Shown: piece by piece, positions 44,114-53,038 of the stretch
Position numbering within the stretch: position 1 is the stretch's first letter
Layout of the letters: every line of letters starts with the position of its first letter
NCBI RefSeq assembly: GCF_003353425.1
Contig: NZ_QRAO01000001.1
Span: forward strand, 248,001-312,000
DNA: 64,000 bases
DNA from: Marinirhabdus gelatinilytica
GTDB lineage: Bacteria; Bacteroidota; Bacteroidia; Flavobacteriales; Flavobacteriaceae
Direction: 5' to 3'
The notes under the pieces: model-generated
The model's database searches: none
The model's input: the letters and a program-made list of their open reading frames with translations, nothing else
What the model was told of the DNA's origin: nothing
Program-made: the position numbers and the translations under genes

Positions 44114-46213
44114 ATGGCCAGACAAATTAATGTAGCACTTATTGGCAACCCAAATACGGGGAAGACCTCGGTTTTTAATAGGTTGACGGGACTAAACCAG
44201 CAAGTAGGAAACTATCCGGGTATTACGGTCGAAAAAAAACAAGGAATCTGCAAACTGGACCGTGGCCTAAAGGCACATATAATAGACCTCCCCGGCACCT
44301 ACAGTCTCAACGCATCTTCTCTGGACGAAAGCGTAGTGATTGAATTGCTGCTCAACAAGAACGATAAGGATTTCCCAGATGTTGCCATAGTAGTGGCCGA
44401 TGTAGAAAACCTAAAACGAAACCTACTCCTTTTTACACAAATTAAGGACCTTGGGATTCCCACCATCCTTGCCATAAACATGGCGGACAGGATGAAGCGC
44501 AAGGCCATTACGGTAGATGTAGAAGCATTGGAGGAAAAGCTGGAAACAAAGGTAGTTCTGGTAAGTTCCAGAAAAAACACAGGGTTTGACGACTTAAAAA
44601 AATGGGTCGTAAATCACTCCCAACTATCTACAAAACCGTGTGTAAACGCTTCGGTGATTGCACCAGAATATTTTGGCAGATTAAAGAAAGCGTTCCCAAA
44701 CCAAGATTTGTATAAGCTCTGGCTGGTTATTACCCAGGATGTAAATTTTGGAAAACTGGAACGAGGAGAAGTAAAAGGTATTGCAACATTTAAGACCGAA
44801 AGTGAAAGCAACTTAAAACGACTTCAGCAAAAAGAAACCATTGCGCGCTATCAATTTATCAACGGAGTGCTAAAGGAAACGCTTACCGTAGATACTGCCA
44901 ATGCAAAGGACTTCCGGAGTAGGCTGGACCGTATCCTTACACATAAATTTTGGGGATATGTTATCTTTTTCAGCATCTTATTGCTCATTTTTCAAGTGAT
45001 ATTCGATTGGAGCAGTTACCCCATGGATTTCATAGACGAAACTTTTGCTAATTTGAGCGAATGGGTAAAAAACACACTCCCTCCAGGTGACTTTACCAAT
45101 CTTTTGGCCGAAGGAATTATCTCGGGATTGGGCGGTATCGTGATTTTCATTCCGCAGATTGCCTTTCTTTTTCTCTTTATTGCCATACTCGAAGAAAGCG
45201 GTTATATGAGCCGGGTAGTGTTTTTAATGGATCGCATTATGCGCCGTTTTGGGTTGAGCGGGAAAAGTGTTGTCCCATTGGTCTCAGGAACTGCGTGTGC
45301 CATCCCGGCCATTATGGCTACCCGTAATATCGAAAGCTGGAAAGAACGCCTTATCACCATTTTGGTTACCCCTTTCACCACGTGTTCGGCAAGATTACCT
45401 GTTTACCTCATTATTATCGCTTTGGTGATCCCAGAAGAGCGTGTGCTGGGAATTTTCAGTTTGCAAGGGCTCACATTAATGTTTTTATATCTATTAGGAT
45501 TTGGAGCTGCTATTTTTTCAGCGTGGTTGCTCAACAAGTTTTTAAAGATTAGGAGCAGAACTTTTTTTGTGGTAGAAATGCCAAACTACAAGGTGCCTAT
45601 GTTCAAAAACGTCGCCATTACTGTAGTTGAGAAAACCAAATCGTTCGTATTGGGTGCCGGAAAGATAATTTTGGCTATCTCTATCATCCTTTGGGTATTG
45701 GCAAGTTACGGTCCGGGAGATTTTAACGAGGCTTCCCAACTTGTTACACAACAGAACGTTTCGAACCCGCTTACCGAAGAAGAACTGGAAACAAAAATAG
45801 CTGCTTTTAAATTGGAACACAGCTATATTGGTATCATGGGAAAAGCTATTGAGCCTGCTGTACAACCCTTGGGCTACGATTGGAAAATTGGTATTGCTAT
45901 TGTAAGTTCTTTTGCGGCGCGTGAAGTGTTTGTGGGTACCCTGGCCACTATTTACAGCGTAGGTAGCGAAGAGGAAGAAACCATTAAAAACCGAATGGCC
46001 GCGGAGGTAAATCCTGTCTTGGGCACACCACGGTTCAATTTTGCCAGTGGGATTTCATTGTTATTGTTCTATGCTTTTGCCATGCAATGTATGAGTACAC
46101 TTGCTGTTGTGAAAAAAGAAACCAATAGCTGGAAATGGCCCATGTGGCAATTATTCTTAATGAGTGCCATTGCGTATGTCGTGGCACTGGCAGCGTATCA
46201 ATTTTTAAAGTAA
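44114..46213 (+). CDS. feoB: Ferrous iron transporter FeoB
   Basis: 699 residues. The cytoplasmic G domain has G1 GNPNTGKTS (about 10-18), G3 DLPGTYSL and G4 NMAD. Then come the helical GDI-like spacer and about eight membrane helices with Gate motifs: 'VSGTACAIPAIMATR' and, later, the pair around 'SSFAAREVFVGTLATIY'. It imports Fe2+ across the inner membrane. It is coupled to feoA upstream and a small Cys-rich partner downstream. Confidence 0.96.
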   Translation: MARQINVALIGNPNTGKTSVFNRLTGLNQQVGNYPGITVEKKQGICKLDRGLKAHIIDLPGTYSLNASSLDESVVIELLLNKNDKDFPDVAIVVADVENLKRNLLLFTQIKDLGIPTILAINMADRMKRKAITVDVEALEEKLETKVVLVSSRKNTGFDDLKKWVVNHSQLSTKPCVNASVIAPEYFGRLKKAFPNQDLYKLWLVITQDVNFGKLERGEVKGIATFKTESESNLKRLQQKETIARYQFINGVLKETLTVDTANAKDFRSRLDRILTHKFWGYVIFFSILLLIFQVIFDWSSYPMDFIDETFANLSEWVKNTLPPGDFTNLLAEGIISGLGGIVIFIPQIAFLFLFIAILEESGYMSRVVFLMDRIMRRFGLSGKSVVPLVSGTACAIPAIMATRNIESWKERLITILVTPFTTCSARLPVYLIIIALVIPEERVLGIFSLQGLTLMFLYLLGFGAAIFSAWLLNKFLKIRSRTFFVVEMPNYKVPMFKNVAITVVEKTKSFVLGAGKIILAISIILWVLASYGPGDFNEASQLVTQQNVSNPLTEEELETKIAAFKLEHSYIGIMGKAIEPAVQPLGYDWKIGIAIVSSFAAREVFVGTLATIYSVGSEEEETIKNRMAAEVNPVLGTPRFNFASGISLLLFYAFAMQCMSTLAVVKKETNSWKWPMWQLFLMSAIAYVVALAAYQFLK

Positions 46214-46222
46214 CTTTGTAGT

Positions 46223-46381
46223 ATGCAAACTATTCTTGTATTAATCACTTTTGCCATTGCTTTGGGCTACTTGCTCAAAAAATTTGTATGGACTCCTGTT
46301 TTTGAAAGCCGCACAACACCACCAAACTCACTGGACGGAAATAAAGTGAAGTGTGGGAAGAAAGATTGTGGGTGTCACTAA
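46223..46381 (+). CDS. FeoB-associated Cys-rich small membrane protein
   Basis: 52 residues. It has one N-terminal membrane helix (about 3-18), then a short linker ending in a Cys/Lys/Gly cluster (VKCGKKDCGCH). Such FeoC-position proteins follow feoB in many genomes and are thought to bind iron or a cluster. It begins 9 bases after the feoB stop. A TAACTTTG box overlaps the feoB stop but may be chance. Confidence 0.75.
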   Translation: MQTILVLITFAIALGYLLKKFVWTPVFESRTTPPNSLDGNKVKCGKKDCGCH

Positions 46382-46412
46382 TTGGCTTTTCAACAAAGTA
46401 CTTTTTACTATT

Positions 46413-46862
46413 CTATTTGGTTTGTACCTTAAACACCAGTTCATACGGTAAATTTACAGTTCCCGTTTCCTTGGTTGGATATGGATTAATGGCAGTTGCC
46501 GTAATGGTAGTGTTTCCTCTTTTGTAAAAGGTGTGGTTTTTGGTTTCGCCTTCCTTCAGTTCCCCAAAAATTAGTTCGCTCCTATCTACCGTCATCCCGT
46601 CTTCACTGGTCTCCAGCAAAATCTTAGCACGTCCCTGCCAAAAACAGTTGGTTCCCGTGGGACAGCGAGAATCCTCTAATACTTCCTTAAAGTGAACCAT
46701 AATATCGCCTACCATTTCTTGTTCGCCCAAAGCCAATGTAATGGTACCTTCCTGTATGGTCGTTATGTTTTCAATTTGTTCTGCTTCAACAGTTTGGGTT
46801 CCGTTTTTTGGGGTGCCACAGGATGCGGCTATGAAGAAAACAAGTAAGATGGATTTGTACAT
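46413..46862 (-). CDS. Lipoprotein of unknown function
   Basis: 149 residues. A signal peptide ends with the lipobox AASC (lipid on Cys15), followed by a Gly/Thr/Asn linker. The remaining 110 residues look beta-rich, with two Cys seven residues apart (RCPTGTNCFWQG) that may form a disulfide. I recall such 'CP-G-NC-W-G' proteins as uncharacterised in flavobacteria. It is on the opposite strand to feo, so it is not part of that operon. Function unknown. Confidence 0.7.
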   Translation of the reverse strand: MYKSILLVFFIAASCGTPKNGTQTVEAEQIENITTIQEGTITLALGEQEMVGDIMVHFKEVLEDSRCPTGTNCFWQGRAKILLETSEDGMTVDRSELIFGELKEGETKNHTFYKRGNTTITATAINPYPTKETGTVNLPYELVFKVQTK

Positions 46863-46903
46863 ACACTGAAATATTTTAGATTTTAAAGGTATAAAAAGTA
46901 ATG

Positions 46904-48064
46904 CTACCCCCTGAACAAAAAGAAATCATCCTTCATAGGTTCAATTTTTTCGTCTTTGTTGGTAATGATGTATTCTAGGGCAAGATCTGTAAATTCCTTG
47001 CCTTTTTCAGTAAGGGAAACCACTTTATTGTCAATCTCAATCATGTTGTTTTTCAGCGCTAGGGTTACCACCGTTTTGGATCGCACCTTTTGCCAATTTA
47101 TATGTTCCTGCAAGTGGTTTATGTGCCGTTCGTTTTCTTCGGTGTGGTTGTTCAAGTGCAATAGAAACGTGATGAGGGAAACTTCGGTGCGTTGTTGTTT
47201 TTGGCGATATAACACGGCGATGAGTCCCTTCCTGGGCGCAAACAAGTACACCATCAAGAACACCATACCCAACATGGTGGTGATACTCCCTGAGATGGAT
47301 GCATCCAACAAATTTGCCATCCAATAGCCGGCAATGGCCGAAAACACTCCAAAAAATATAGAAAGCAGCAGCATCTTCTTTAAATCTGCTGTGAGCAGAT
47401 AAGCGGTTGCGGCGGGTGCGATCATCATTGCTACCACCAAAATAGCTCCCACGGCATCAAACGCACCCACCACCGTTACAGAGCTAACGGACATAAGCCC
47501 ATAATGCATGAGCATAGGCGAAATACCCAGGGCCGAGGACAGACCAATATCGAAAGTACTTACCTTTAATTCCTTATAAAAAAGTAACAACAGCGCTATA
47601 ATTACTATAAAAATACTTCCCATGATCCAGAGCGATTTGGGCCCAACGTCCACGCCGCCCATTAAAAGCCTATCGAATGGCGCAAAGGCCAGTTCGCCCA
47701 GCAGCACTGCATCTACATCCAAATGGACATCGTTAGCGTTCTTGGCAATGAGAATAACCCCAATGCTGAACAACGCCGGAAATACCAACCCAATGGCAGT
47801 ATCTTCTTTCACCAAACCAGTTTTTTGAATGGCCTCCACCAGTACTACCGTAATCACACCCGTACATGCTGCGAGCAAAATCAGCAAAGGGGAATTAAGG
47901 TCGTGCGTTATGAAAAAGCCCAGTACAATTCCTGGCAAGATAGAATGGCTTATGGCGTCACTAATCAACGCCATTTTCCGGAGTACCAAAAACACCCCGG
48001 GAATGGCACATGCCATGGCGACCACTGCAGCAATAAGTTGTATTTCTATTTGTGGGCTAGTCAT
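46904..48064 (-). CDS. Metal ABC transporter permease with C-terminal winged-helix extension (distal)
   Basis: 386 residues. The first 280 residues are the ABC-3 permease core with about eight membrane helices ('LVLRKMALISDAISHSILPGI' and 'VGAFDAVGAILVVAMMIAPAATAYLLT' are diagnostic). The last about 90 residues are soluble and resemble the HTH part of DtxR-type regulators ('LALKNNMIEIDNKVVSLTEKGKEF'). Mn2+ or Zn2+ is the probable substrate. The start overlaps the other permease stop by 8 bases. Confidence 0.88.
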   Translation of the reverse strand: MTSPQIEIQLIAAVVAMACAIPGVFLVLRKMALISDAISHSILPGIVLGFFITHDLNSPLLILLAACTGVITVVLVEAIQKTGLVKEDTAIGLVFPALFSIGVILIAKNANDVHLDVDAVLLGELAFAPFDRLLMGGVDVGPKSLWIMGSIFIVIIALLLLFYKELKVSTFDIGLSSALGISPMLMHYGLMSVSSVTVVGAFDAVGAILVVAMMIAPAATAYLLTADLKKMLLLSIFFGVFSAIAGYWMANLLDASISGSITTMLGMVFLMVYLFAPRKGLIAVLYRQKQQRTEVSLITFLLHLNNHTEENERHINHLQEHINWQKVRSKTVVTLALKNNMIEIDNKVVSLTEKGKEFTDLALEYIITNKDEKIEPMKDDFFLFRG

Positions 48065-49181
48065 TCGTGTCGGATTGGTTGTACAAATTTTCAGCTTTAT
48101 TGAATCCTTTCTGTGTCATAGACCATTGTTGCCCAGAGAGGGTGATCCATTTTTTTTCTTCCAGTTGCTGAAGGGTCTTTTTGGTAAACCCTTGAAAATT
48201 ATTTAAAATTCTGATGGCATGCGGATGTGAAATATTGTCATGGGTACTTACGATATCGTACATAAACTGAAGGGTTTTCTGAAGTTTCAGGTCACGCCTA
48301 TTCTGTAAAAACCGAATTTGCTTGAACAATAATCCCCGCCCAGGTGAAAACACAAACGACACCAGCACAAATACCGAAGCTACCAATACAATGACCGGCC
48401 CCGTAGAAAGATTATTTTGGGAGGCACTGATGGCCGTTCCAAAAACCCCTGAAAATGCCCCAAAAATGGCTGCTATAAAAATCATGGTGCTCAACCTGTT
48501 GGTCCATTGTCGGGCGGCGGCGGCGGGTGCCAATAGCATAGCGCTCATAAGCACAACACCTACAGTTTGTAGTCCCAGTACTATGGCGAGGACTATAAAA
48601 AATGTAATGAGCGTATCAATAAATTTGGTGTTGAAACCAAGGGTTTTGGTATAATCTGCATCGAACAGCAAGATTTTGAACTCTTTCCAAAAAAGTAATA
48701 AAATCAATAATGAAATTCCTGTGACCACCACCATTAAAATAACATCGCTCTCAACCAACGTTGCGGCTTGTCCAAAGAGATACTTGTCCAATCCTGCTTG
48801 ATTGGCGTTGGGCTGTTTTTGGATAAATGTGAGCAACAACATCCCAAACCCGAAGAACAAAGAAAGTATGAGCCCTAGTGCCGTATCGGTCTTTAAATGG
48901 GTTTTGGTGATAATGCCTCGAATCCAGAATGTGCCCAGCAATCCACTTACCAAAGCCCCCAACAACAGTGTATTGCTGTCCTTGGCTCCTGTGATTAAAA
49001 ACGCTACTGCTATTCCGGGAAGTGCTGCGTGGCTAATGGCGTCGCCCAACAAACTCTGTTTCCTGAGTACCGCAAAACTCCCCAACATGCCGCAAATGGC
49101 ACCCAAGACTGCCGTGCCCAGTGTGATAGTACGTAGGGTGTAATCTGTCCAAAGGAGGTTGAAGTAATCGGTAATCGTCAT
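48057..49181 (-). CDS. Metal ABC transporter permease with C-terminal winged-helix extension (proximal)
   Basis: 374 residues. The ABC-3 core (about 1-285) includes 'SFAVLRKQSLLGDAISHAALPGIAVAF' and 'GVVLMSAMLLAPAAAARQW'. The C-terminal tail (about 295-374: 'MYDIVSTHDNISHPHAIRIL...KKTLQQLEEKKWITLSGQQWSMTQKG') reads as a winged helix. Two permease subunits with such tails probably form a heterodimer. An inserted four-helix-bundle gene separates it from the ATPase gene upstream. Confidence 0.88.
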   Translation of the reverse strand: MTITDYFNLLWTDYTLRTITLGTAVLGAICGMLGSFAVLRKQSLLGDAISHAALPGIAVAFLITGAKDSNTLLLGALVSGLLGTFWIRGIITKTHLKTDTALGLILSLFFGFGMLLLTFIQKQPNANQAGLDKYLFGQAATLVESDVILMVVVTGISLLILLLFWKEFKILLFDADYTKTLGFNTKFIDTLITFFIVLAIVLGLQTVGVVLMSAMLLAPAAAARQWTNRLSTMIFIAAIFGAFSGVFGTAISASQNNLSTGPVIVLVASVFVLVSFVFSPGRGLLFKQIRFLQNRRDLKLQKTLQFMYDIVSTHDNISHPHAIRILNNFQGFTKKTLQQLEEKKWITLSGQQWSMTQKGFNKAENLYNQSDTND

Positions 49182-49630
49182 TGGTCTTTAGTCGTTGGTC
49201 TTTGGTGTTATTTTTTTAAATATTTTTGAAGATTTGTGGTCATTTTTGCCATTTGAGAAAGCGCCAATCAAGCTTGATTATCTTGTTGGGTTGTTATAAA
49301 ATTTTGTCTTCGGGAAATAGTAGAGCAAACCACACACTCTTTAATGGAATCTTGAGCAATCTGTATATATCTATTGAACTGTGCATCCGTATCTCCTACT
49401 CCTTCAGCAATGTTAAGTCCTATTGAAATTGCAGCTCTAATATATTGAGAAGTAAGTCTAAATCTCTCATCTTTGGGAAAATGATTGGTAGTTTCATATA
49501 TAGAGTCTATATAATCTAGAGCTTTTTGATATACATGTAACTCTTCAAAATTAAATTTCACTTCTTTCATATTCTAGGTTTTAAAAGCTATCATTATGTC
49601 TAAAGACCGATGACTAAAGACCAACGACTC
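49181..49630. mobile_element. Inverted-repeat-bounded element carrying a four-helix-bundle gene
   Basis: The left end (49181-49207) has two tandem copies of a TTGGTCTTTAGTCG-like unit. The right end (49598-49630) carries the complementary version. Over 25 bases the two ends agree at 22 positions in inverted orientation. The repeats touch the permease start on one side and the ATPase stop codon on the other. It carries no transposase, so if mobile it must be mobilised in trans. Confidence 0.55.
49268..49570 (-). CDS. Four-helix-bundle protein (23S rRNA IVS-type), probably truncated by an in-frame TGA
   Basis: 100 residues to the TGA. 'FNFEELHVYQKALDYIDSIY', 'FPKDERFRLTSQYIRAAISIGLNIAEG' and 'NRYIQIAQDSIKECVVCSTI' are the family helices. 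The same frame continues past the stop for 19 more codons (to a TAA at 49208-49210), giving LALSQMAKMTTNLQKYLKK, a normal fourth helix for this family. So the native protein was probably about 120 residues. The function of the family is unclear; it is often found in mobile contexts. Confidence 0.75.
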   Translation of the reverse strand: MKEVKFNFEELHVYQKALDYIDSIYETTNHFPKDERFRLTSQYIRAAISIGLNIAEGVGDTDAQFNRYIQIAQDSIKECVVCSTISRRQNFITTQQDNQA

Positions 49631-50369
49631 ATTTATTTACTGCTACCTTATAATTAATCCCATACGTTTTCGTCAAATTATCATCATTAAAAATTTCTTT
49701 TACGGGGCCTGTGGCTATTTTTTTAACGTTGAGGAATGTGACCCAGTCAAAATATTCTGGAACTGTCTGTAGGTCGTGATGTACCACGACTACTGTTTTG
49801 CCAGCTTTCCGAAGCTCTTTTAAAATATTGATAATGGCTATTTCGGTAGTGGCGTCTACACCCTGGAAAGGCTCGTCCATAAAGTAGATGGAAGCATTTT
49901 GTACCAAGGCTCTTGCCAAAAAGACCCGCTGTTGCTGGCCCCCGCTCAACTGACTGATCTGCCTGCTTTTGAACGCCAGCATGCCAACTTTTTCCAAAGC
50001 TTCCAGTGATGCTTTTTTCTCTTTGGTGCTAGGGCGTTTTATCCAGCCCAACTGGCCGTAAGTACCCATCATAACTACATCTAGCGCCGTGGTGGGGAAG
50101 TCCCAGTCCACACTCCCTTTTTGGGGCACGTAAGCGACCTGTTTTCGTTGTTTTTCATAGGGTTTGCCGTAGATGGAGACACTGCCCGCAATGGGGTCTA
50201 AAATGCCCAAAATTGCTTTAATCAAAGTAGATTTCCCAGCTCCGTTAGGCCCTACAATGGCCATGAGCACTCCTTCGGGTACGTGCAAATCTATATCCCA
50301 CAATACGGGCTTATAGTTATAGGCTACCGTAAGGTCGTCTACTTGTATGGCATATGTTGGGTTTTGCAT
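49629..50369 (-). CDS. Metal ABC transporter ATP-binding protein
   Basis: 246 residues from the ATG at 50369; a start 25 codons upstream precedes the family N-terminus. Walker [10 protein letters not shown], signature [14 protein letters not shown], Walker B IYFMDEP and the switch His (VVHHD) are all present. It energises Mn/Zn import by the adjacent permeases. The stop codon TGA abuts the right inverted repeat of the inserted element. Confidence 0.93.
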   Translation of the reverse strand: MQNPTYAIQVDDLTVAYNYKPVLWDIDLHVPEGVLMAIVGPNGAGKSTLIKAILGILDPIAGSVSIYGKPYEKQRKQVAYVPQKGSVDWDFPTTALDVVMMGTYGQLGWIKRPSTKEKKASLEALEKVGMLAFKSRQISQLSGGQQQRVFLARALVQNASIYFMDEPFQGVDATTEIAIINILKELRKAGKTVVVVHHDLQTVPEYFDWVTFLNVKKIATGPVKEIFNDDNLTKTYGINYKVAVNK

Positions 50370-50466
50370 TGATGTATTTTTAGTCACATTAAGGTTTCGA
50401 CAACTGCGTTGGGTATCTTCAAAATTACTCACGTAATTTTTCAAATAGTGCTCAACCTGACATTGT

Positions 50467-51396
50467 TTATTTCAGTTCGTTTATTATGGTGTTTACGTTA
50501 TGCTTGAACATCCCGATATAGGTTCCTTCTTCGGTGCGTGCACTTCCTAACGCATCGCTGTATAGGGAACCTCCTATTTTTACATCTTGCCCTTTGCTCT
50601 TTACAGATTGTTGTAGGGCTTCAATAGTACGCCTTGGGACAGAACTTTCTACAAAAATTGCTTTTACGTTGTTGTCTATGATGAATTGCGAAATACGTTG
50701 CACATCTTGCACGCCCGCTTCGGTTGCGGTGGAGAGTCCCTGTAATCCCACAACTTCAAAATTGTATGCTTTCCCGAAGTAGTTAAAAGCATCGTGGGCA
50801 GTAACCAAAATTCTTTTTTCCTTCGGAAGGGTTTCAATCTTGGCTTTTACCTCAGTTTCCAGTTGTGTTAATCTCTGTATATATTCTGCTTCATTTTCAG
50901 CATATTTTGAAGCATTCTTTGGGTCTTTTTCCACTAAGGTTTCAGTAACCTCTCCAGCAAACTGTTTAAAATATTCAATGTTGAACCACACGTGCGGATC
51001 GTAGTTGCTCGCAAAATAATCTGAACCAATCAGGCCAGATTTGTCCAAACTTTCGGCCAGTGCTACTTGTGTCTTCCCTGTGCGCTCCATTTTTTCGAAC
51101 ACTTCCACGAGCTTTCCTTCTAGGTGAAGGCCGTTGTAAAAAATAATATCGGCCGTGTAGAGTTTGTTCACATCGCCCTCGCTGGCTTTGTAGAGATGTG
51201 GATCTACACCAGCCCCCATCAAACCGTTCACTTCCACCAAGTCGCCGCCTATGTTCTTTACAAGATCGGTAATCATTGTAGTGGTGGTTACAATGTTCAA
51301 TTTTTCGTTTTCGGCAGTATCTTTTCCTTCGTTTTTACACGATAGAAGAGCACTTAAGAGTATAATGGATAACGTTGTTTTTCGTACTATTTTCAT
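50467..51396 (-). CDS. Periplasmic metal-binding lipoprotein (manganese-type, ZnuA/TroA/PsaA family)
   Basis: 309 residues. The lipobox SALLSC (lipid on about Cys20) anchors it. The four ligands appear to be His in DPHLYKAS, His in DPHVWFN, Glu in IFVESSVP and Asp in LYSDALG. A Glu rather than His at the third position is typical of Mn-binding PsaA-like members. It delivers metal to the ABC permeases. Mn specificity is inferred from this ligand set and from the DtxR/MntR regulator gene. Confidence 0.88.
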   Translation of the reverse strand: MKIVRKTTLSIILLSALLSCKNEGKDTAENEKLNIVTTTTMITDLVKNIGGDLVEVNGLMGAGVDPHLYKASEGDVNKLYTADIIFYNGLHLEGKLVEVFEKMERTGKTQVALAESLDKSGLIGSDYFASNYDPHVWFNIEYFKQFAGEVTETLVEKDPKNASKYAENEAEYIQRLTQLETEVKAKIETLPKEKRILVTAHDAFNYFGKAYNFEVVGLQGLSTATEAGVQDVQRISQFIIDNNVKAIFVESSVPRRTIEALQQSVKSKGQDVKIGGSLYSDALGSARTEEGTYIGMFKHNVNTIINELK

Positions 51397-51417
51397 CTTT
51401 AATTTTTTTCTGAATGA

Positions 51418-52200
51418 TTAATTAGGCACCCTGAAGCTCACCCCTGCGCTCAACAAAATATCCTGTCCTTCAGTAAAACTACTGCCCACCGTAGCATCTA
51501 ACTGAGGGTTGGGTTTAAGCAAATAGGTGAGGCCTGCATCCCATAAATGGTTGGCACGGCTATCCTCGGGGAAGTCGCCATATATCTCGGCATACAATCC
51601 AAATGTGTCGGTTACTGCATAGCCGTACGCTACCGTATAGATGTAGGCTATCTCCGGTGAGTCATTGCCCCACTGTGCCCCAATGTTGTAGGAAAGGCTC
51701 GATTTTTCACTTAAGGTATTCGATAGGGAAAAGCGAAAATCGGCACCCGTAGTTTCAGGTCTATAATCGCTGCCAGCCGTAAAGGGAAGGAACAAATGCC
51801 CAATCAATCCTATTTGTGGTTTCCAACCATCTTCATCGGCAATTTCAACTTTCATTCCTGCGAGCAGTGGTGAGAAGCCGCTGAGCACATCAGGGCTTTC
51901 TTGGCCATTAAAACTGAAGCGGGTCTCCTCAAAATTCCATCCCAAACGGAGCTCGAAATTGTCCAGAATACCGTAGCGCAGCAAGGTAGTGTTGTAGCCA
52001 TAGGTTTCGGTCTTAAATCCGTTTTCTTCAAACGAAGTGTAAAATCCGCCCGTTTCCACTTGCAGAAATCCTTTTGGGACAGTAAGTGGGGCCTCGGTAG
52101 CGTCTGGACGGTCCGTAACCATGGGTTCGGGCACGTTTTGTTCCTGGGAAAACGCTATTGCGCTAAGGCAAAATAATGAGATAGTGATGAGTTTTTTCAT
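51418..52200 (-). CDS. Outer-membrane beta-barrel protein, MetA/phenol-degradation-like family
   Basis: 260 residues. A signal peptide (about 1-19, ending AFSQ) is followed by 'VTDRPDATEAPLTVPKGFLQVETG', the usual opening of these barrels, then alternating amphipathic strands and a final aromatic-free strand ending FRVPN. In this operon it may help the metal reach the periplasm, but the family covers several substrates. It sits between the metal-binding lipoprotein and the regulator. Confidence 0.8.
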   Translation of the reverse strand: MKKLITISLFCLSAIAFSQEQNVPEPMVTDRPDATEAPLTVPKGFLQVETGGFYTSFEENGFKTETYGYNTTLLRYGILDNFELRLGWNFEETRFSFNGQESPDVLSGFSPLLAGMKVEIADEDGWKPQIGLIGHLFLPFTAGSDYRPETTGADFRFSLSNTLSEKSSLSYNIGAQWGNDSPEIAYIYTVAYGYAVTDTFGLYAEIYGDFPEDSRANHLWDAGLTYLLKPNPQLDATVGSSFTEGQDILLSAGVSFRVPN

Positions 52201-52201
52201 G

Positions 52202-52858
52202 TTAGTTGGTTTGTATATATAGGTTTTCGGCTATTTTTTGAGAGATAAAAAACTGGTCGCGCCCCACTTGAATGACCATGGAGCCATCAAAAAATTCTTT
52301 TCCCAGTACCGAAATTTTAGTCCCGATAGTAATATGCTTTTTATCCAAATATTGTAAAAATTCGCTGTTGCTTTCTTTTACGCCCACACAAACGCCCTTT
52401 TGGTTTTTGTGCAATTCTGAAAGTAACTTTTTCTCGGTGGGTTTTATGTTCCCATGTTTGTCTGGGATGGGATCGCCGTGGGGATCAAAATCTGGGAAAC
52501 CGAGAAACTTATCCAATCGCGAGATAAGCTCTTCACTGTGGATATGTTCCAATTGTTCTGCAATGTCATGCACTTCGTCCCAATGAAAATTGAGTTTTTC
52601 TACCAGAAAAACCTCCCACAAACGGTGTTTTCTAATAACATTGGCAGCGGTTTTTTTTCCTTTTTCGGTAAGTGAGGTGCCTTTGTATTTAATGTATGAG
52701 AGCACCTTCTTTTCAGCCAGTTTCTGCACCATATCGGTCACTGAGGAAGGTTTGGTGTCCATTGCTTCGGCAATGGCATTGGTACTTACCGCACCTTTGT
52801 TTTTACTTTCAAGGTGGTAAATGGCTTTAAGATAGTTTTCTTCGGCTAATGAATACAT
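52202..52858 (-). CDS. DtxR/MntR-family metal-dependent transcriptional regulator
   Basis: 218 residues. The N-terminal winged helix 'NYLKAIYHLESKNKGAVSTNAIAEAMDTKPSSVTDMVQKLAEK' includes the recognition helix. The dimerisation/metal part has 'EQLEHIHSEELISRLDKFLG', with several His and Glu. A FeoA/SH3-like C-terminal domain (about 145-218) is present. It is first in the operon ahead of the importer genes, so metal-dependent repression of the importer is expected. Mn is favoured by the binding protein's ligands. Confidence 0.9.
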   Translation of the reverse strand: MYSLAEENYLKAIYHLESKNKGAVSTNAIAEAMDTKPSSVTDMVQKLAEKKVLSYIKYKGTSLTEKGKKTAANVIRKHRLWEVFLVEKLNFHWDEVHDIAEQLEHIHSEELISRLDKFLGFPDFDPHGDPIPDKHGNIKPTEKKLLSELHKNQKGVCVGVKESNSEFLQYLDKKHITIGTKISVLGKEFFDGSMVIQVGRDQFFISQKIAENLYIQTN

Positions 52859-52862
52859 ACGC

Positions 52863-52896
52863 CAAAGGTAAAACTATTTTTTGAACTGTATAGTTT
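52863..52896 (-). promoter_or_regulatory. Metal-regulator promoter with overlapping inverted repeat
   Basis: On the minus strand TACCTTTG (52863-52870) is a perfect -7 box 4 bases upstream of the regulator ATG. Immediately upstream is AAACTAT-N12-ATAGTTT (52871-52896), a 7-bp inverted repeat in the position of the -33/-7 spacer. It is a natural candidate for autoregulation. Confidence 0.5.
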
Positions 52897-53038
52897 TTAT
52901 TTTTAGGGATGGCTAAAATTTGGTCTGTTCTATGTGTTTTGACAGAAACACCCTTCTAAGTCTTGTGTCTTCCTATCACTCGTTCCTCGCTCGTGGGAGA
53001 CAGGAAGGGGAGACTTTTCTAAAAGTTTTTATGTGTGT

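Noticed and set aside
49268-49270. Selenocysteine at the TGA of the four-helix-bundle gene
   Set aside because: No SECIS-like hairpin directly downstream, no selenoprotein homologue known to me, and the family has no redox site at that position.
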